A stretch of 64,000 nt of DNA, taken from positions 21,626,025-21,690,024 of the forward strand of contig OU612070.1 of the NCBI GenBank assembly GCA_914767715.1, in the 5' to 3' direction. The notes under the pieces were generated by a model. That model was not told where the DNA came from. It ran no database searches and worked only from the letters and a program-made list of their open reading frames with translations. Made by a program: the position numbers and the translations under genes. The stretch is from Membranipora membranacea. Its lineage: Eukaryota; Bryozoa; Gymnolaemata; Cheilostomatida; Membraniporidae. This document shows positions 1-12,900 of the stretch, in pieces; the first letter of the stretch is position 1, and the number at the start of each line of letters is the position of its first letter.

Positions 1-73
1 CTTTATTATATATTATACTATACTAGTATCTATACTATATTATATATTATATCTCTATGTTAAGAACCCTCAC

Positions 74-3000
74 CTGATCACGGGTGGCTGATATAGCATT
101 ATTACTATCTAGATCAGGTAGCAGAGGAGTATTTGTCTCCCCTTTGTAGTGTAAGTATCTCTTTCGTAAATCATGTATAGCTATAAAAATCGATCGTGAA
201 TATCAATTAGTAAACTTCTTGAGCAACCCAACATATAACCATATTTACAGTGACAATCACTGTTGGAGCAAAAAACGCACGGAGAAATGAAAAGTGCAGT
301 GTCACAATATATTACTTTAGTGACATAGGCAAGGTATAAAAGCTCATAGGTTCTCAACCTGCTCAAAAATGTTCTAATATCTTGTGAATAAAACTGAAAT
401 ATCAGTCATAATCGGGACTTTCAATTAACTATCAAACTGTGGAGCAAGGTGCAGTAACAAAATCTCCACGAGTACCAGGGTGTTAGTACAGTACATGATA
501 TAGTAATCTCACTGTTTATCTTGCAAAGCGAGTGATGAGTATATATATAATATGTAAATATATGTTATAATATAGTATATAATACAATAAATAGTATATA
601 TTACACTATATTATATATCCATACATTATTATATAGGTGAGGATATAGTAGGGGAAGGCGGGGCACTATGAGCCAGATTTTATATATTTTATTGTAACAT
701 GCAGTTGAATTGTGCTAGGTTAACAAAAATTGGCACTGAAATTGGTCTTCATGTCTTCCATCAGGTCAAGTCAGGTCAGAAACCTATTGCAGCAAGAAAT
801 GGAAACATTGCTGTTTTTAAAAAAAGGGGAAGCGGCTCAGCATGCCCCAAGCACGGGACACGTTGAGCCGGGTCCGCATTTTGTATGGGGCACGTTGAGC
901 CACTCTGTTAATGTCGTCACTTTGCTGGTAGTAACTTTTTAATACACTGCAATCATAGGAAATAAAGAAAAACAACCAAATTCATTGCAACAGCACATCT
1001 TCTTCGCTCAATTGCACTATAAAATATAATTCAGAACACAAAATAAATCTCTAAAACAATTGCGGTAGAGGAAAGCTTGCACACGGCAAACTTGATGATA
1101 GGTGACGGGAAAAGTGAGCTCAGAGTAATTGCTAATTTCAATGTCTTTGTGTACATATACTTTATATTAGTCTGAGCCCCCCCACTTTCATCATATAACA
1201 TGTTTTTCATTTTCAACTCGAGTTAGACAAAATCTCTCCATCAGAGATAAGTTTAGATAATGTGAAATTGACACCAAATATGATGTAATCACATAATAAA
1301 AGTTGCAACTACTCAGTCACGCCTTCATGGGAATAGATGACATTTCGTCGATTAGCGCATTATTTACTTTTTACGCTAAAAACGATGAAAGACTAGATAA
1401 TTATCTTCCCTTAGTAGCTATCTTTATTTTTGTCTGCTCAAAAAGGGTGCCTTTGGTCACATGACCTCTGATGGAGGGGAAAACTCAAAACATAAAATGG
1501 TATTTGAAAAAAGTGGGGTGGATCAACGTGCCCCGCCTTCCCCTGTATATAATGTATAGCAAGGAGTAACAGGGGAAAGGAGAAATAACTCTCTAATTCT
1601 TTTTTATATGTTATAATGGCACTGTTAATATACTATGGTAGCCTCGGCACAATGGCCACCATTTTGGATTTTTTTTTATATGTTTCTTGTCAGTATGTAC
1701 ACCCAATGCTTGATAATGGTGTAAATTATGATTATGATTTGACAACTGTATGATATGAATAGCTCACAAAATATTGTGAATATAGTCAACCTAGAGATTT
1801 CATACACACACAATTAAGTAAAGGAGAAGTGTATCTTCAGAATTTTGTGCTAAGAAAAATTTGAAAGTTCCTATAAAAATATGCTCAGCAACACCTACTA
1901 ACAAGTTAAAGTGTTGTTTCTAGTCAATATCAGCATGCTCTGTCTGTGCAAATCTTATTCGAGCACCCACAGGGTATTGTTCACTGAGATATCATGATCG
2001 AAAGTTCATGGAAAATTGAAAATCATCAGCATTTTTCTCTATCGATAGGCACCGTGTTAACCAGACTAAAGCTGACCTTGCAACCACTCACTATGCAGCC
2101 CTTACACAGAGGACATGTCTCTATCCCCTCAATCAAATGATATCAGCTTGAGAAACTAGCTATGTCAGGGCAGGTCAGGGCAAACTTCAGATTTAGCCAA
2201 TTGAGTGGGTAGCAAATAACCTATTCTTATTGGCTGATGCAATATATTACGTCATAGTCCATGATGATGTATAACAATTGTATTAGCCCAGATAGGCAAT
2301 CAGTAAGCGCACTGCATGAAGATCCCAACTGCCCGCGTTCAACTCCCACTTGTGTCTCATTTTAATTTCATCAATTTCATCGGAGGCGAGGCAATCATAG
2401 GCAACTAAAAATAATAAGCTATTTCTCCTCTTCGCTGTTACTCCTTGTGTATAGTATCTTATAGTATATATTACGATATACACTATATATATATATATAC
2501 ACTATTTAGAATATATATATATATGGTATTATAGAGTATAAAATATAATATAGAAATATAATATATACAATGATTATTATCTTACCATGAGCGGAGACAT
2601 CTCTATCTAACATCAGAAGTATAGCTTTTATCAGAACAGTAGGGATGGATTGTATTAGTCTGGGGGAGCTGTCTGCGGCTGGATATACAGGATCCCCCTT
2701 TTTCTCTTCGTTGTGTCTGATAATATGAATAATAACAAATTGATGAGTAAGATATGAGCTCAAACTATACCTTGGACAGGGATTTGCGTCCATGTTTTAA
2801 TATAGTGGACTAGTATCATCAGGTATTTGAGCAGCAAACTATCTATGGAGAAAGGACAACTCGAAATAGATGTTCAAATTAGAGCTCAGAAAACTGTCTA
2901 TATCATTATTATATTCATAGGATCAATTGAGTCATCATATTAACCAGAGAGACTTGTTACATCAGATGGATTATGTCTACATCGGCTACATCGACCAACA

Positions 3001-4935
3001 GACAATAAACTGTCATACACGATGAAGTCTGTACAAAATAGATAAACAAATCTCCGAACTGTTAAATCACTGACCTCAACAGGTTATTAGCGGGCTTGCT
3101 ACAATAAATTTTGAATTTATTTTTATAATAAAACACAGCAAGACCTGTACATACATCTCCGTAAGGTTATCTATGATAGAAGCTAACGTTCTGTCATCTA
3201 TATCCTTAGCTTTATCATGTACTCTTCCTACAAAATATAAAACACAGATATCAGTGTACATCTAGAACGCACATTCTCTTTATCACACCACAACTATAAT
3301 AAATTAATATAATATAATCAAATTAGAGATTCACAGGTATTAATTCCTGTCCTTCATTGACATATAGACTCTACAGAGATGATTCATTTTATCTGTTAAA
3401 ATAGTATATTTTTTGGAATTTGTATCTCATATATGCATTTGGTCAACCTTTCACCTAGCAGGATCATTTGTCTGGTTCATTAATACTGCCAGTAAAGGGT
3501 CTTACAACTTAAAATAAATCACATTTGAATATAGCTTGAACAATATTTTGATGAGGGCTAATATACTGACCATCATAATTCTTTACAAATTCTTCGATAA
3601 ATGTATCATCGTGTTCATCGCCGTCCACATACGGGATATTCTTCAGCTCTGTCTCATCATCTACACAGTGATTCTTGTTGATAGCGACCCAAGTGAACAT
3701 AGCTGGTAAAGCGTCTACACTAGGCAGGACCCTGCAACAAATATATAAACATTTGTCATTTCATTTCAAAGTTCATTTTGGCTGCAATCGGCATTTTTAA
3801 GATGTAGTGTGTCATGCGAATTGTTGCAGTGTCATTCATTTTGCTTAAGCTTCGTTATTAGTATAAATATCAGTGCAAATAGCAAATAATATATAATATT
3901 ATTTCAATTAGTAGTATGAGTAAAAGTAGTAGTTTTTATCAATGACATAAGTAGCCTGTCTTGACAAGCCTTTTGGTGGGGAGGGGGGAACAACTTTGTT
4001 GTGGGAAGCTTTGTCCCCCCTCACAACAAAGGTTTCCCCCTCCCCCGCAACAAAGCTTGCCAAGACAGGCTATGACACAAGGAACAAACCTGAGGGGAGT
4101 CTCCTGTCTCTCTATCGGATATTTTGTTGAGAAGCTGATTTTACCGACTTGAGTGGTTCGCACATATGTGTCAGCAGTTGACAACGCTTCTATTCTCTTC
4201 ATATTCATGATGGGAGCACGAGCTATCTTCTTTGACAAGCGGACTCTGTACAGATATAAACAATAATTGATAGGCAGTTAGAAAGGCATACACAGGCATA
4301 CACATGTTAATGGTGATGATTAATAGATAGGCCTATAGTTGAGGATCTATCAATGAATAATTGAGATAGGCTACTTGTCATTCTGGCAGCATATTTAGCG
4401 CATGGACCTAGGCTCCTTGATCCAGAACAATAATACTTTAACCAACAGAGTAACAATTACATGTCTACTAATTACAGAGACAAACACTAACTTAACTAAT
4501 TAGACTAATGCTACAATAGTGTTGCAAGAAGAACAAGCTAAGCTACTATAATGACTAAGTACAAGATGCTAAACCTAATAATGCTGACATTAACTAATGA
4601 ATTGGGTGAGTTTAACAGTGTATGCTGAATTAGCTTGTACAAAACAAGTACCCTAACTAACACAACAGCAGCAGGGATTTTCTAAATTATGCATGATGAC
4701 ACGCATGGTGACAGTGGAGTGGTCACCAACTGACACCTGATTTTCAGAAAGAAAGAAATAATTTTTAAAATTAAAAATAATGGATTGATGATACAAGACA
4801 AGTGTACCTGTTGTCTGCAAACTCATGTCTTATGGCATCCACTTTCCTAAGTTTTTGCTCTTCTATTACTTTGCCATGCTCTGATCTTGCCCTTTTCACC
4901 CAACTCACTAGCTCATCATTAATAATCTCCATCAT
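74..4935 (-). CDS. EZH: EZH/E(z) Polycomb histone H3K27 methyltransferase, N-terminal half (gene continues off left edge)
   Basis: Catalytic-subunit gene of Polycomb repressive complex 2, a nuclear H3K27 methyltransferase. Seen exons, 5' to 3': 4808-4935 (starts with two ATG codons), 4090-4245, 3571-3731, 3145-3227, 2586-2716, 74-180. All have GT/AG borders and give about 255 residues, about as far as human EZH2 residue 260. The exon at 3571-3731 reads DDTFIEEFVKNYDG, very close to the EZH2 segment FIEELIKNYDGK at the start of the SANT1-like region. The last exon (IHDLRKRYLHY, then DLDSNNAISATRDQ) matches the EZH2 stretch AEELKEKYKEL through NIDGPNAKSVQREQ. The catalytic CXC and SET parts lie outside the window. 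Reading phase fits at every junction except 3145 to 2716, so one short exon (length 3n+2) in the variable acidic linker is probably unplaced. I cannot say whether it is EZH1-like or EZH2-like. Confidence 0.9.
181..2585. other. Large EZH intron, AT-rich
   Basis: This stretch lies between EZH exons 2586-2716 and 74-180. It has AT-rich low-complexity ends (about 540-640 and 2455-2580, mostly alternating T and A) and the transposon at 651-1543. I see no coding exon in it: phase (one base left over, then two) joins the flanking exons directly. Confidence 0.7.
651..1543. mobile_element. Non-autonomous DNA transposon with 16-bp terminal inverted repeats, in an EZH intron
   Basis: The left end GGGGAAGGCGGGGCAC is repeated as a perfect reverse complement at the right end (1528-1543), with looser similarity extending inward. 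The motif GGGCACGTTGAGCC or close variants recurs inside the left third (about 855-905), as subterminal transposase-binding repeats do. No convincing transposase frame is present; the 70-residue frame at 730-942 looks like chance. Target duplication is unclear (AT-rich flanks; left ends in TA, right starts TGTA). Superfamily not assigned. Confidence 0.7.
3954..4070. mobile_element. TA-flanked palindromic MITE, copy 1 (117 bp)
   Basis: Begins GCCTGTCTTGACAAGC and ends with its near reverse complement, flanked by TA on both sides (3952-3953 and 4071-4072). The interior is a G-rich/C-rich fold-back. It lies in an EZH intron. TA target duplications suggest mobilisation by a Tc1/mariner-type transposase (inference). 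Further copies of the family are at 8617, 17798, 28399 and 36199. Confidence 0.8.
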
Positions 4936-6955
4936 TAGAAGTGAAGTCAATGTGAGTGTATAAAAAGTTTCAATAAGATTATGGCGCGAACCCTAGGCTA
5001 TAACTGTATGCAGGGTACCATCTCTATCGACCCACACTGCAATCGAATAATTTGAAGATTTCAGGTTATATTCTTAACCTTGACCCATACCCATGATGCA
5101 CCATCATCTAAAAAATTCTAAGTTGTCTTCTCATGTTAATGGTGAGAGATAACTCAAGTTTCAAGTCTGCATACATATAACATTTAGTCATTTACTTATT
5201 ATATTATATGCACTTCACTTCACACTAAAATAATTCTTAAATCCTCATTGATTGGCTTTAAGCGTCATATATTGCTCCAACTAGTTTTTCGAAGTTCAGT
5301 TACCATACTATAATAATGAAATTGAAACATATCTACGCGTTATGTTGGGTGGACAAATAAGTCCGTAGTATCAATGAGGAATGTTTGTGGAATACATCTG
5401 TGACCCGTTATCCCTTGATCTGTGTAATTTGTAATATCAAACAATAAATCTTACTCAAAATCTAATTGCATGAAATTATTTTAATATTTTGCTTTGGCGC
5501 TACATGCAAGCGTGTAATTATTGCATGCAGCTATGAATCAAGCAAAAGAGCTACAGTTTCCTCTTCTTTAGGCAGTCCACTCAGAGGTCATTATTGGCTA
5601 ATGAAAAGTACAGTAGTGTATCATGGTGCATCCAGATCTTTTGAAGAGAATTCATATTGGCCTCTTGCTCCAGAAAAGTCAATCATCGCGGGTGTATGTG
5701 CAGCATTTGGTCTCAACAAGAAGGGCCCAGCTATGTCATGTTTGAGCTAACCAACATTTTGAGTCAACAGGTTATGTGCACTCCACTCCCCCTTGTTACA
5801 ATCAGGTAAGCCCTGTTAGCTGCCTGCATTTGACTGACAACGGTAAAGATGCTGATATACAGCAGTCGATCACTTGGAAATTAAGGCACATGATACATTT
5901 ATTTCTTGAGAGTCATATCAACACGTCAATATACAATTATGACCGGAACTATACGTAGTTGCAACAAAGAGTTAAAGTTAGCTCTGACTGCTTGTTTAAA
6001 ATAAGGGAGGGTCCCTAGTTTGCAGTAAGTAATTCAAGTACAAATAAATTGGACGGAACTTTTTTGGCAATAAATAAGTAATAATAAGAAAATCCAAATA
6101 ATCTTATAATGCTATAATATCCGCATATTTCTGTTTAAAGTCAGAAGTCGACACTATGTTAGAGTCAGCGGGTGTAAAGGAAGTCTCAGGAAAGTGTCTA
6201 TCTGGTTTTCTCAGCATCTAGATCAGGATCGGGAGTCGCTGGAGGTTTATAAAATGGATCCCTCCTCAGCATCATTTCAGTTAACTTCTTCAGCTCAGGG
6301 CAATCAGCGTCGAGAGAATTTTTCTATAAACAACATACATTATTTTGATTTAACTGTTTGTGTCAGTTCTATAGAAGTCTGTGGGTCTTGGGGAGGCAGG
6401 GACGCTCTGCCTCCCCTAGAATGCTGAAAAGAGTGACCTAAAAATTATATAATTGGACATTCCATGTCTGAATCAGCTCATTTGGGACTTCTATTCGCTA
6501 TTAGAATCATTAAAATGCTTGGGAGGCTGGGGGCTTGGGACTCAGGAGGAGCTTAAAATACCCAACCTGGTGGTACCTCACACCCTCAAGGAATTTTGCA
6601 TCCCCTACCATTTTTAAAAAATTACGGCCCTGCTATATGATCAAAGAAATGTTTATGAGCCTGAGCCATACACTAAACTTGAAAAAACAGGTCGCTTAAA
6701 TGGATATCACATGGTTTCTGAACTATGAGTATCATCACTTTATATCTAGCCACTAGAGGCCTTCTAGCGGCATCATCTAGCTCTCAATAAAAAAACCATA
6801 GCAGACATGTAAGACAGGTAAGACAGTGAACATCAAACTAAGTTAGTCATAACATCTGATGTAGCCTCAGGTCTAGATAGGAGCTGAATAGCCTGAAAGA
6901 GCAGCTAGAACCAAATAATAATGTAGCCTTAGATAACAGCTACAAATAGTCAGAG
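4936..6955. other. Intergenic region between EZH 5' end and LRRC71 3' end
   Basis: No gene is supported here. The longest open frame (5466-5750, plus, 94 codons) has no recognisable domain and no credible splice context. At about 6385-6422 there is a short G-rich/C-rich inverted segment (GGGGAGGCAGGGAC, later GCCTCCCCTAGAA) that recurs at about 15800-15835 in an LRRC71 intron, so it belongs to a small dispersed repeat. The EZH promoter should lie just right of 4935, but I see no clear TATA or initiator. Confidence 0.5.
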
Positions 6956-9900
6956 CTAAACAAGGCAGCGGGAGAGGAGCCCCATACTTCCGGATTTGTT
7001 GGTTGGTACTGTATGACGAGTTTGGGATGGAGCTACGGATAGCTTCTGTTGAATAGCCGGCCCCTCCTGACGCTGTGATTCCATCTCGAGCAGTTTATAT
7101 TGCAGATTATTGTGACAATAATCTCGAGACTGGTATGAACAAATACAGAATGTCAGAGAAGTGTAACAGTGTATGGGAGTGACTGAAGTGAATGACTGAA
7201 TGTGTGATCAGATACTGAGGTTATGGAAATTGGAAAAGATTGGTGAGAGAGATAGCTGCCTACGTAAAATATATTACTCTCCATACTAGTCAGTATAATG
7301 TACTGATTGGCCCGAGGACTAACATTGAATTAGCAAATAGATTAAAGTAGATATTCCAACAACTTTGATTGTCATGTTCACATCAAATGCTTTTCTAGAA
7401 AGAACCATCAGGTGGGGTCAAGAGTCTGGGGGGGGGGGGGGGGCTCAGACTCTTAAGTTAACCTTGTCTCAGGACCATCTGGTGAAATAAAAACACCATT
7501 TGTTCAGGTAACAAGGCTAAAGGGATACTGATTGTTGTACTGGTAATGGTAGCTGATTACACAGATCAAGCCGGGGAATGGCTAGGATTGAGATAGAAGG
7601 ATGAATGCTAGGTATTGAGTACAGTATTAATGTGAGTGTATATGGATTAGCTAGATACAAGAATACTTACATTAATAATTAGTCTCATAAGGCCGGTACC
7701 CTGGCTTTTAGGGGACTCAGCCAGTATCGTATCCTGATACTGTATGGCCAGCTTAAAGGCATTCACACCGTCCTCTCCAATACAGTTTCCTTTAAAACAT
7801 AACAACACTATTACCAGAAAGACTGAGTGCACAATTCTTATAATTGATAATTTGTGAAGGCGGTTATCTCCCCATGAAAACAAGAGCGATAATATTCATA
7901 TCTAAGTTCTGATACATTAAATTTTTCTAAAGAAACAACTATAATTCACATAATCTGTAATAGAGATATATGGCAATATCTGAGAGAAAGCTGTAATAGT
8001 AAGTGAGTGGGCATGTAGTTCAGTTCAGGGGGGGGGTCTCAAAGCATCACTACCCTACACAACATTATCATTTTTCACCTAATTCTATTTTTTCCTTAAT
8101 ATTTGCCATGATTAATTTGGTATGTCAAATAAAACTTGGGATTAGGATGATATTGTCTACCAAATGGGTAATGTATAATAATTATGCTCTTAGACTTGGA
8201 GACCAAAATATTGTGAACAGTACGAAGTACTCACTCTGCAGATTAAGGTTGATGAGAATTCTGTTGCCTGGGATCCACAGCTGATTCTCTATACTATCAG
8301 CCGCCTCCAACAGCGGATTTAGTATGTCTGATGCCTCAGGCTAAAAAAAAAAGTACAGGTATGTGCTGCAAAACTTTATAATGAAAAGCAGCATGGCAAT
8401 TGGTGGAATTGAAATATACGGTTTTGCAAAAAACCAACAAAATGGGATGAAGCTTTATAGTACAACTAGGTCTCTATCAAACAGTTTCGGCAAAGTTTAC
8501 AGAATTAAAATATAAACCATTTATATCCATATAGATATGTGTAGAGATATACGGAGCGGTGTAAGGAGCATGATCAAAGCTAACAAAACAAGGATTGAGC
8601 TGCTTGGTGTATCTTAGCCTGTCTAGACAAGCTTTGTTGGCCTTTGTTTGGTGGGTGGGGGAACAAAGTTTCATCCTACCCCCCACCCACCAAACAAAGC
8701 TTGTCACGACAGGTTAGGCGTATCTGAACGCATGTTCTCCGACTCAATTATTCAGACAACAGAATTAAAACCAGAATGAAGTGAGAACAGGTGTTCATAT
8801 TTAAAAGAACAGCGGATAGTATTTTAGCAACAGAATACAGTCATGGATACCTTCTTTTTGGTCTCGGTCTAAAATTAGTTAAAATAAAAGAAAACGTATC
8901 AATCAAAACAACAACCAGAGTGTTAGATGTTAGTTAGCAATTCTCATGGATGAACAAAAATTTTTAAAATGATCAGAAACTGATGATGAGAGAGGGAAGA
9001 TAGAGAGAAGAGGTTCACTTAGATCAGGTTAGGCCCAATCTTCCGGCATTACGGTCTGTCCCATTCTATTGGTGAGTGACAGAGGCTCAAAGGGCGAGGG
9101 GGCGACTCTAAATGCACGGAAAATTGGATCTGAGGCGCACTGATCGCGTGATATGCTATTGCATGCAGAGATGAGTCGGGCATGGATTTCACATTGCAAT
9201 AGGGGTGCCGGTTGTTTGAACAAAACACATTAAACTTCAAACAAGTGGATGACATAAACAGGACGAAATAGGATAATTAATAAATATGGCTGGACTGTAG
9301 TAAACCAATTAAAACATGTTTGATAGAATTAGTGAGGACATAACTTTCAACATTTTCACAAGTGCAGCTTCATAAGACATACGGACAATGGTGTTGCGGG
9401 CATTCATTCAACTTTGGAAGACAGATGGATGACAGAATATTAGGAATCAGTATAACGGGAAGAAGAAAAATGCATAATGATTTTTAGCCATGCCTCAAAC
9501 TGGTCACAGCAGGTATTAGAAGGCAAAGTTAGGAAAGGGTGGGGGAGATACATAACAGTAAATAGTTTAGTTACCGATGCACTACTCTAAAATAACAGAC
9601 AGAAGAAATGTGATCTACAACATTTATGCTACAAAATGATTTGGGTTTAGTTAACTAGTGATACCTATTCTAATGTGAAAGTCTAGACAACCTATATGCA
9701 TATCAGACCAACAAATGATAAATCAATTGAGTCACTGGGTTTATAGATAGTATATTGGTAGTAAGCTTTAATAATATGTGCTGCTTGAAAATCTAAAAGC
9801 ATTATGTACACTGGTTTGGGATGGCAAATTTGTTGGAAAAACTAGTTGTAGTGGTTGAACAAAAGGTCTGACATCATAAAGGGTGTAGGGGAGAGCGACT

Positions 9901-12900
9901 GTTAACTTTGGATGGACTAATTTATTCTCTCATGTCAAGTAGGGCTACCTAATTCAACAAAAGAACTACAATGACTACCTACAGGACTAATGGCATGTAT
10001 ATCTAGTATCAATCAGGTAATTTCTTTTCCCACTGCACTTGAAAGCTAATGTCTACCAAAAAGTATTCCCTCAAGTAGCTACAGTTTTCCTCTTGTTGAT
10101 TGGATGATGGCGTGATTCAGTATTACTGTGGGGTTAATGGTTAGGAAAGAAGACTCAGATCATGAAACCAAGCTTGAGTTTATTAACTAACCTCTGGCTC
10201 ATTAGGGGTGGCTCCTTTAGTGGCCCCTTTACCTCCTTTAGTTGTCTTTCCACCCTTGGTCTGAGCTTTTGTGTCTGTGGCTGCAGCTAGAAAAGTGAAC
10301 ATGGTTGTGTTGATGCATAATCTCAATAGGCTTGGGGTAGGTCTAAACACTGTCATATTAATCTTAATTCTACTCTCATTTAAATGCTAGTGCCAATTAA
10401 TAAACCTCCATCACTGTATCAACTTACCCAGCCCCTGCAAATGACAAACCGAAAACAAAAATATTCATAAGAGATGAGAACTAAAATATTTAGCTTATAC
10501 AACATCCAGATGGCTGCATGCAAACCTTGTGATGGTTACTAAGTCTATGGGATCGATGCGTCCGCTACACTATACACAACTAGCTTATAATCAACTTGGA
10601 AACTTTACGCACTGTGTGAAACTGTAAATTCCGAACAAGCGTAGCCATCTCACAGCAGAGATGCAGTATAACCTTCAACGGCAGTCAGAATTATTATGAT
10701 CAAGGAGTAACATCAGGTTCTCTTTGCTAATGTGTAGCACTAAGAATAAAGAGTGCAATGAGGCATCAAGATCCTGAAATTTTAAGAGAACTGAAAAAGA
10801 AAGACATATTCCGAAGTGAAAGGTGAAAGTTCCATCAAACCAGTGTGATGACTATTGTAGCTACTCCATGCAATGCTGTAACATGCTGATCAGGTGTCTA
10901 CAAACATCTAAGAATACCTAACAAGCCCTGATCTCTCCGAGAGGACTTCCTGCGTACAGGACGATATGACAGAACATCCACACAGCTGTTGCGAGCTTTG
11001 GTGACATCAGCGGACTCAGCTGTCATTACGTCCATGCTGACTCTCCTTACTGGTCCAGCTCGTGATGCAGGCCCGGAAACATCCAGAAACTCTATCAGTC
11101 AAAACTATTCTCAATCAATACATGCCCAACACATTCAGAATACGTAAGTATTATTCAATCTTTCCCATTACTTTATCTCAGTTTAACAGGAATATGGCGC
11201 AAAACAACATTGGATTCACAAAATTAGGAGTAGAAGTTCTCACAGACTGTTTTCTCTCTTTACAATACAGCTATGGGTTAGGGGCTTGTTAAAGGCAGTG
11301 CAATGATTATATTTTATTTTAATTTGTGAGGATTGTGCACGTCGGACAAGATCTAGTTTTACCTATGAAAGCCTTCATTATCATGGTGGCAGCTAAATAC
11401 ATTATCAGATAATATGAGTCAACATATGCAAGCAGGATCCATAGGCTATCTAACCACTAGCAATGAAACATGATGGAACAAGGTATATATTCAGGGAGGG
11501 TGGGATACCTCCCTGGTATATTTACTAACTACAGGATTTATTGGGAGTTGTCCTAACACATGAAAAATCAGACAACTCAAACTCTGGTTTATTTTTTCAC
11601 ACCTGTCTGACCACAGTGTGCTCGGCTAGATCAAATCAATCCATAGACATATAAATAAGGTGCATTACCTTTATTTATTAGGTCTATGGATGTATCATAT
11701 ATCATATTCGCCAGAGGAATATGAGTTATGTTATGTTAGTGGGGTACTGCATAGCCAATGTAGTGGTTCTGATCGGATGGTGGGATGTAGAGAGCCAATG
11801 CCAGGTCAGATGGTACTTTCCTGAAAGTACCTACTAATTCAATTTCAATTCATCTCACTAAGTACTTTCAGTGATCTGTCATTGGCTCTCTTTTCCGCCC
11901 GACAGCCAATCAGATCAGAGCACACACATTGGCTAGACACTGCATCGCAGAGTTGTTTTTTGGCAAAGCTGCAAATAATAAATCTGCCATTCGATGACTA
12001 GAAGCAAGTAAAGGAGGGAACATAAAAAGCAGACTTCTTTCTCACTCGTTTTGATTCTGCTATTAAACCGTATGGAAAGGGGACAGGTAGCTCGCGGCGC
12101 ATGAAAGCTATGTTATATGCAATCAAGTATATTTATTTATTAGACATTCGGAGATCTCAAACCAAAGCGGTTAATAATACTCTGTGCTCTCAGCTAACCA
12201 CAAACTTACTTGCCACTAGTGCATAAGCAAGTGATTTCATTGCTACATACAAAGTCAATAATAAAAGCATTAGTTCATTTCTATCAAATAAAATAAGCAA
12301 TTTTAAAGGAGTTGATGTGATGGGCTTATAGTTGGCATTTACAAAAATTTGTTCTCCAAATTGATATTTTCTAAAGTATGTCATGGTAGTAGGTTTACAA
12401 AATCTCCCCATATTTGAATTTGCAGGTTTCATACAAGCTTTGGAGGTAAATCCATGAAAATCAAGACAATGTCATGATATGGTTGAATGCTGCAGACACC
12501 CAAACATGTTTGGCCGAGAAGCAAAAAAACCATGAAAGTCTAAGTTTTGAAGTCATCATGCTCTTGTGTTACGAGGTTTAAAGGCTAAACACAGATATTA
12601 AAAGCTAGGCATAAGTAGGGAGAGAGCTATATATGTTCATCTAAATGCTTAACCTGCGGGTCATGTGACGTAGCAATTCGTTAGGGTGGACAATCCATTT
12701 TCTAAAGATTTAGGCGAATTTGGAGTCAATTTAAATCTATCAATTAAACAGTGGAAACATTGATTCTGTATGTAAGTATTGATTTTTGAAGCTTGATATT
12801 GTGAAGACATACCCAAACATACTGTAAGGACTACCATGCTTTGTTGGGAGAAGCCCAGGTGGCAATTTCTACCACTTCATACCACCACAACTAGTGCATC

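Noticed and set aside
3939-4238. 99-codon minus frame and 63-codon plus frame over the GC-rich fold-back
   Set aside because: Only 4090-4245 is EZH coding; the rest is the TA-flanked MITE at 3954-4070.
5466-5958. Possible small gene in the EZH-LRRC71 gap (frames of 94 and 60 codons)
   Set aside because: No domain, no signal peptide and no convincing splice or start context.
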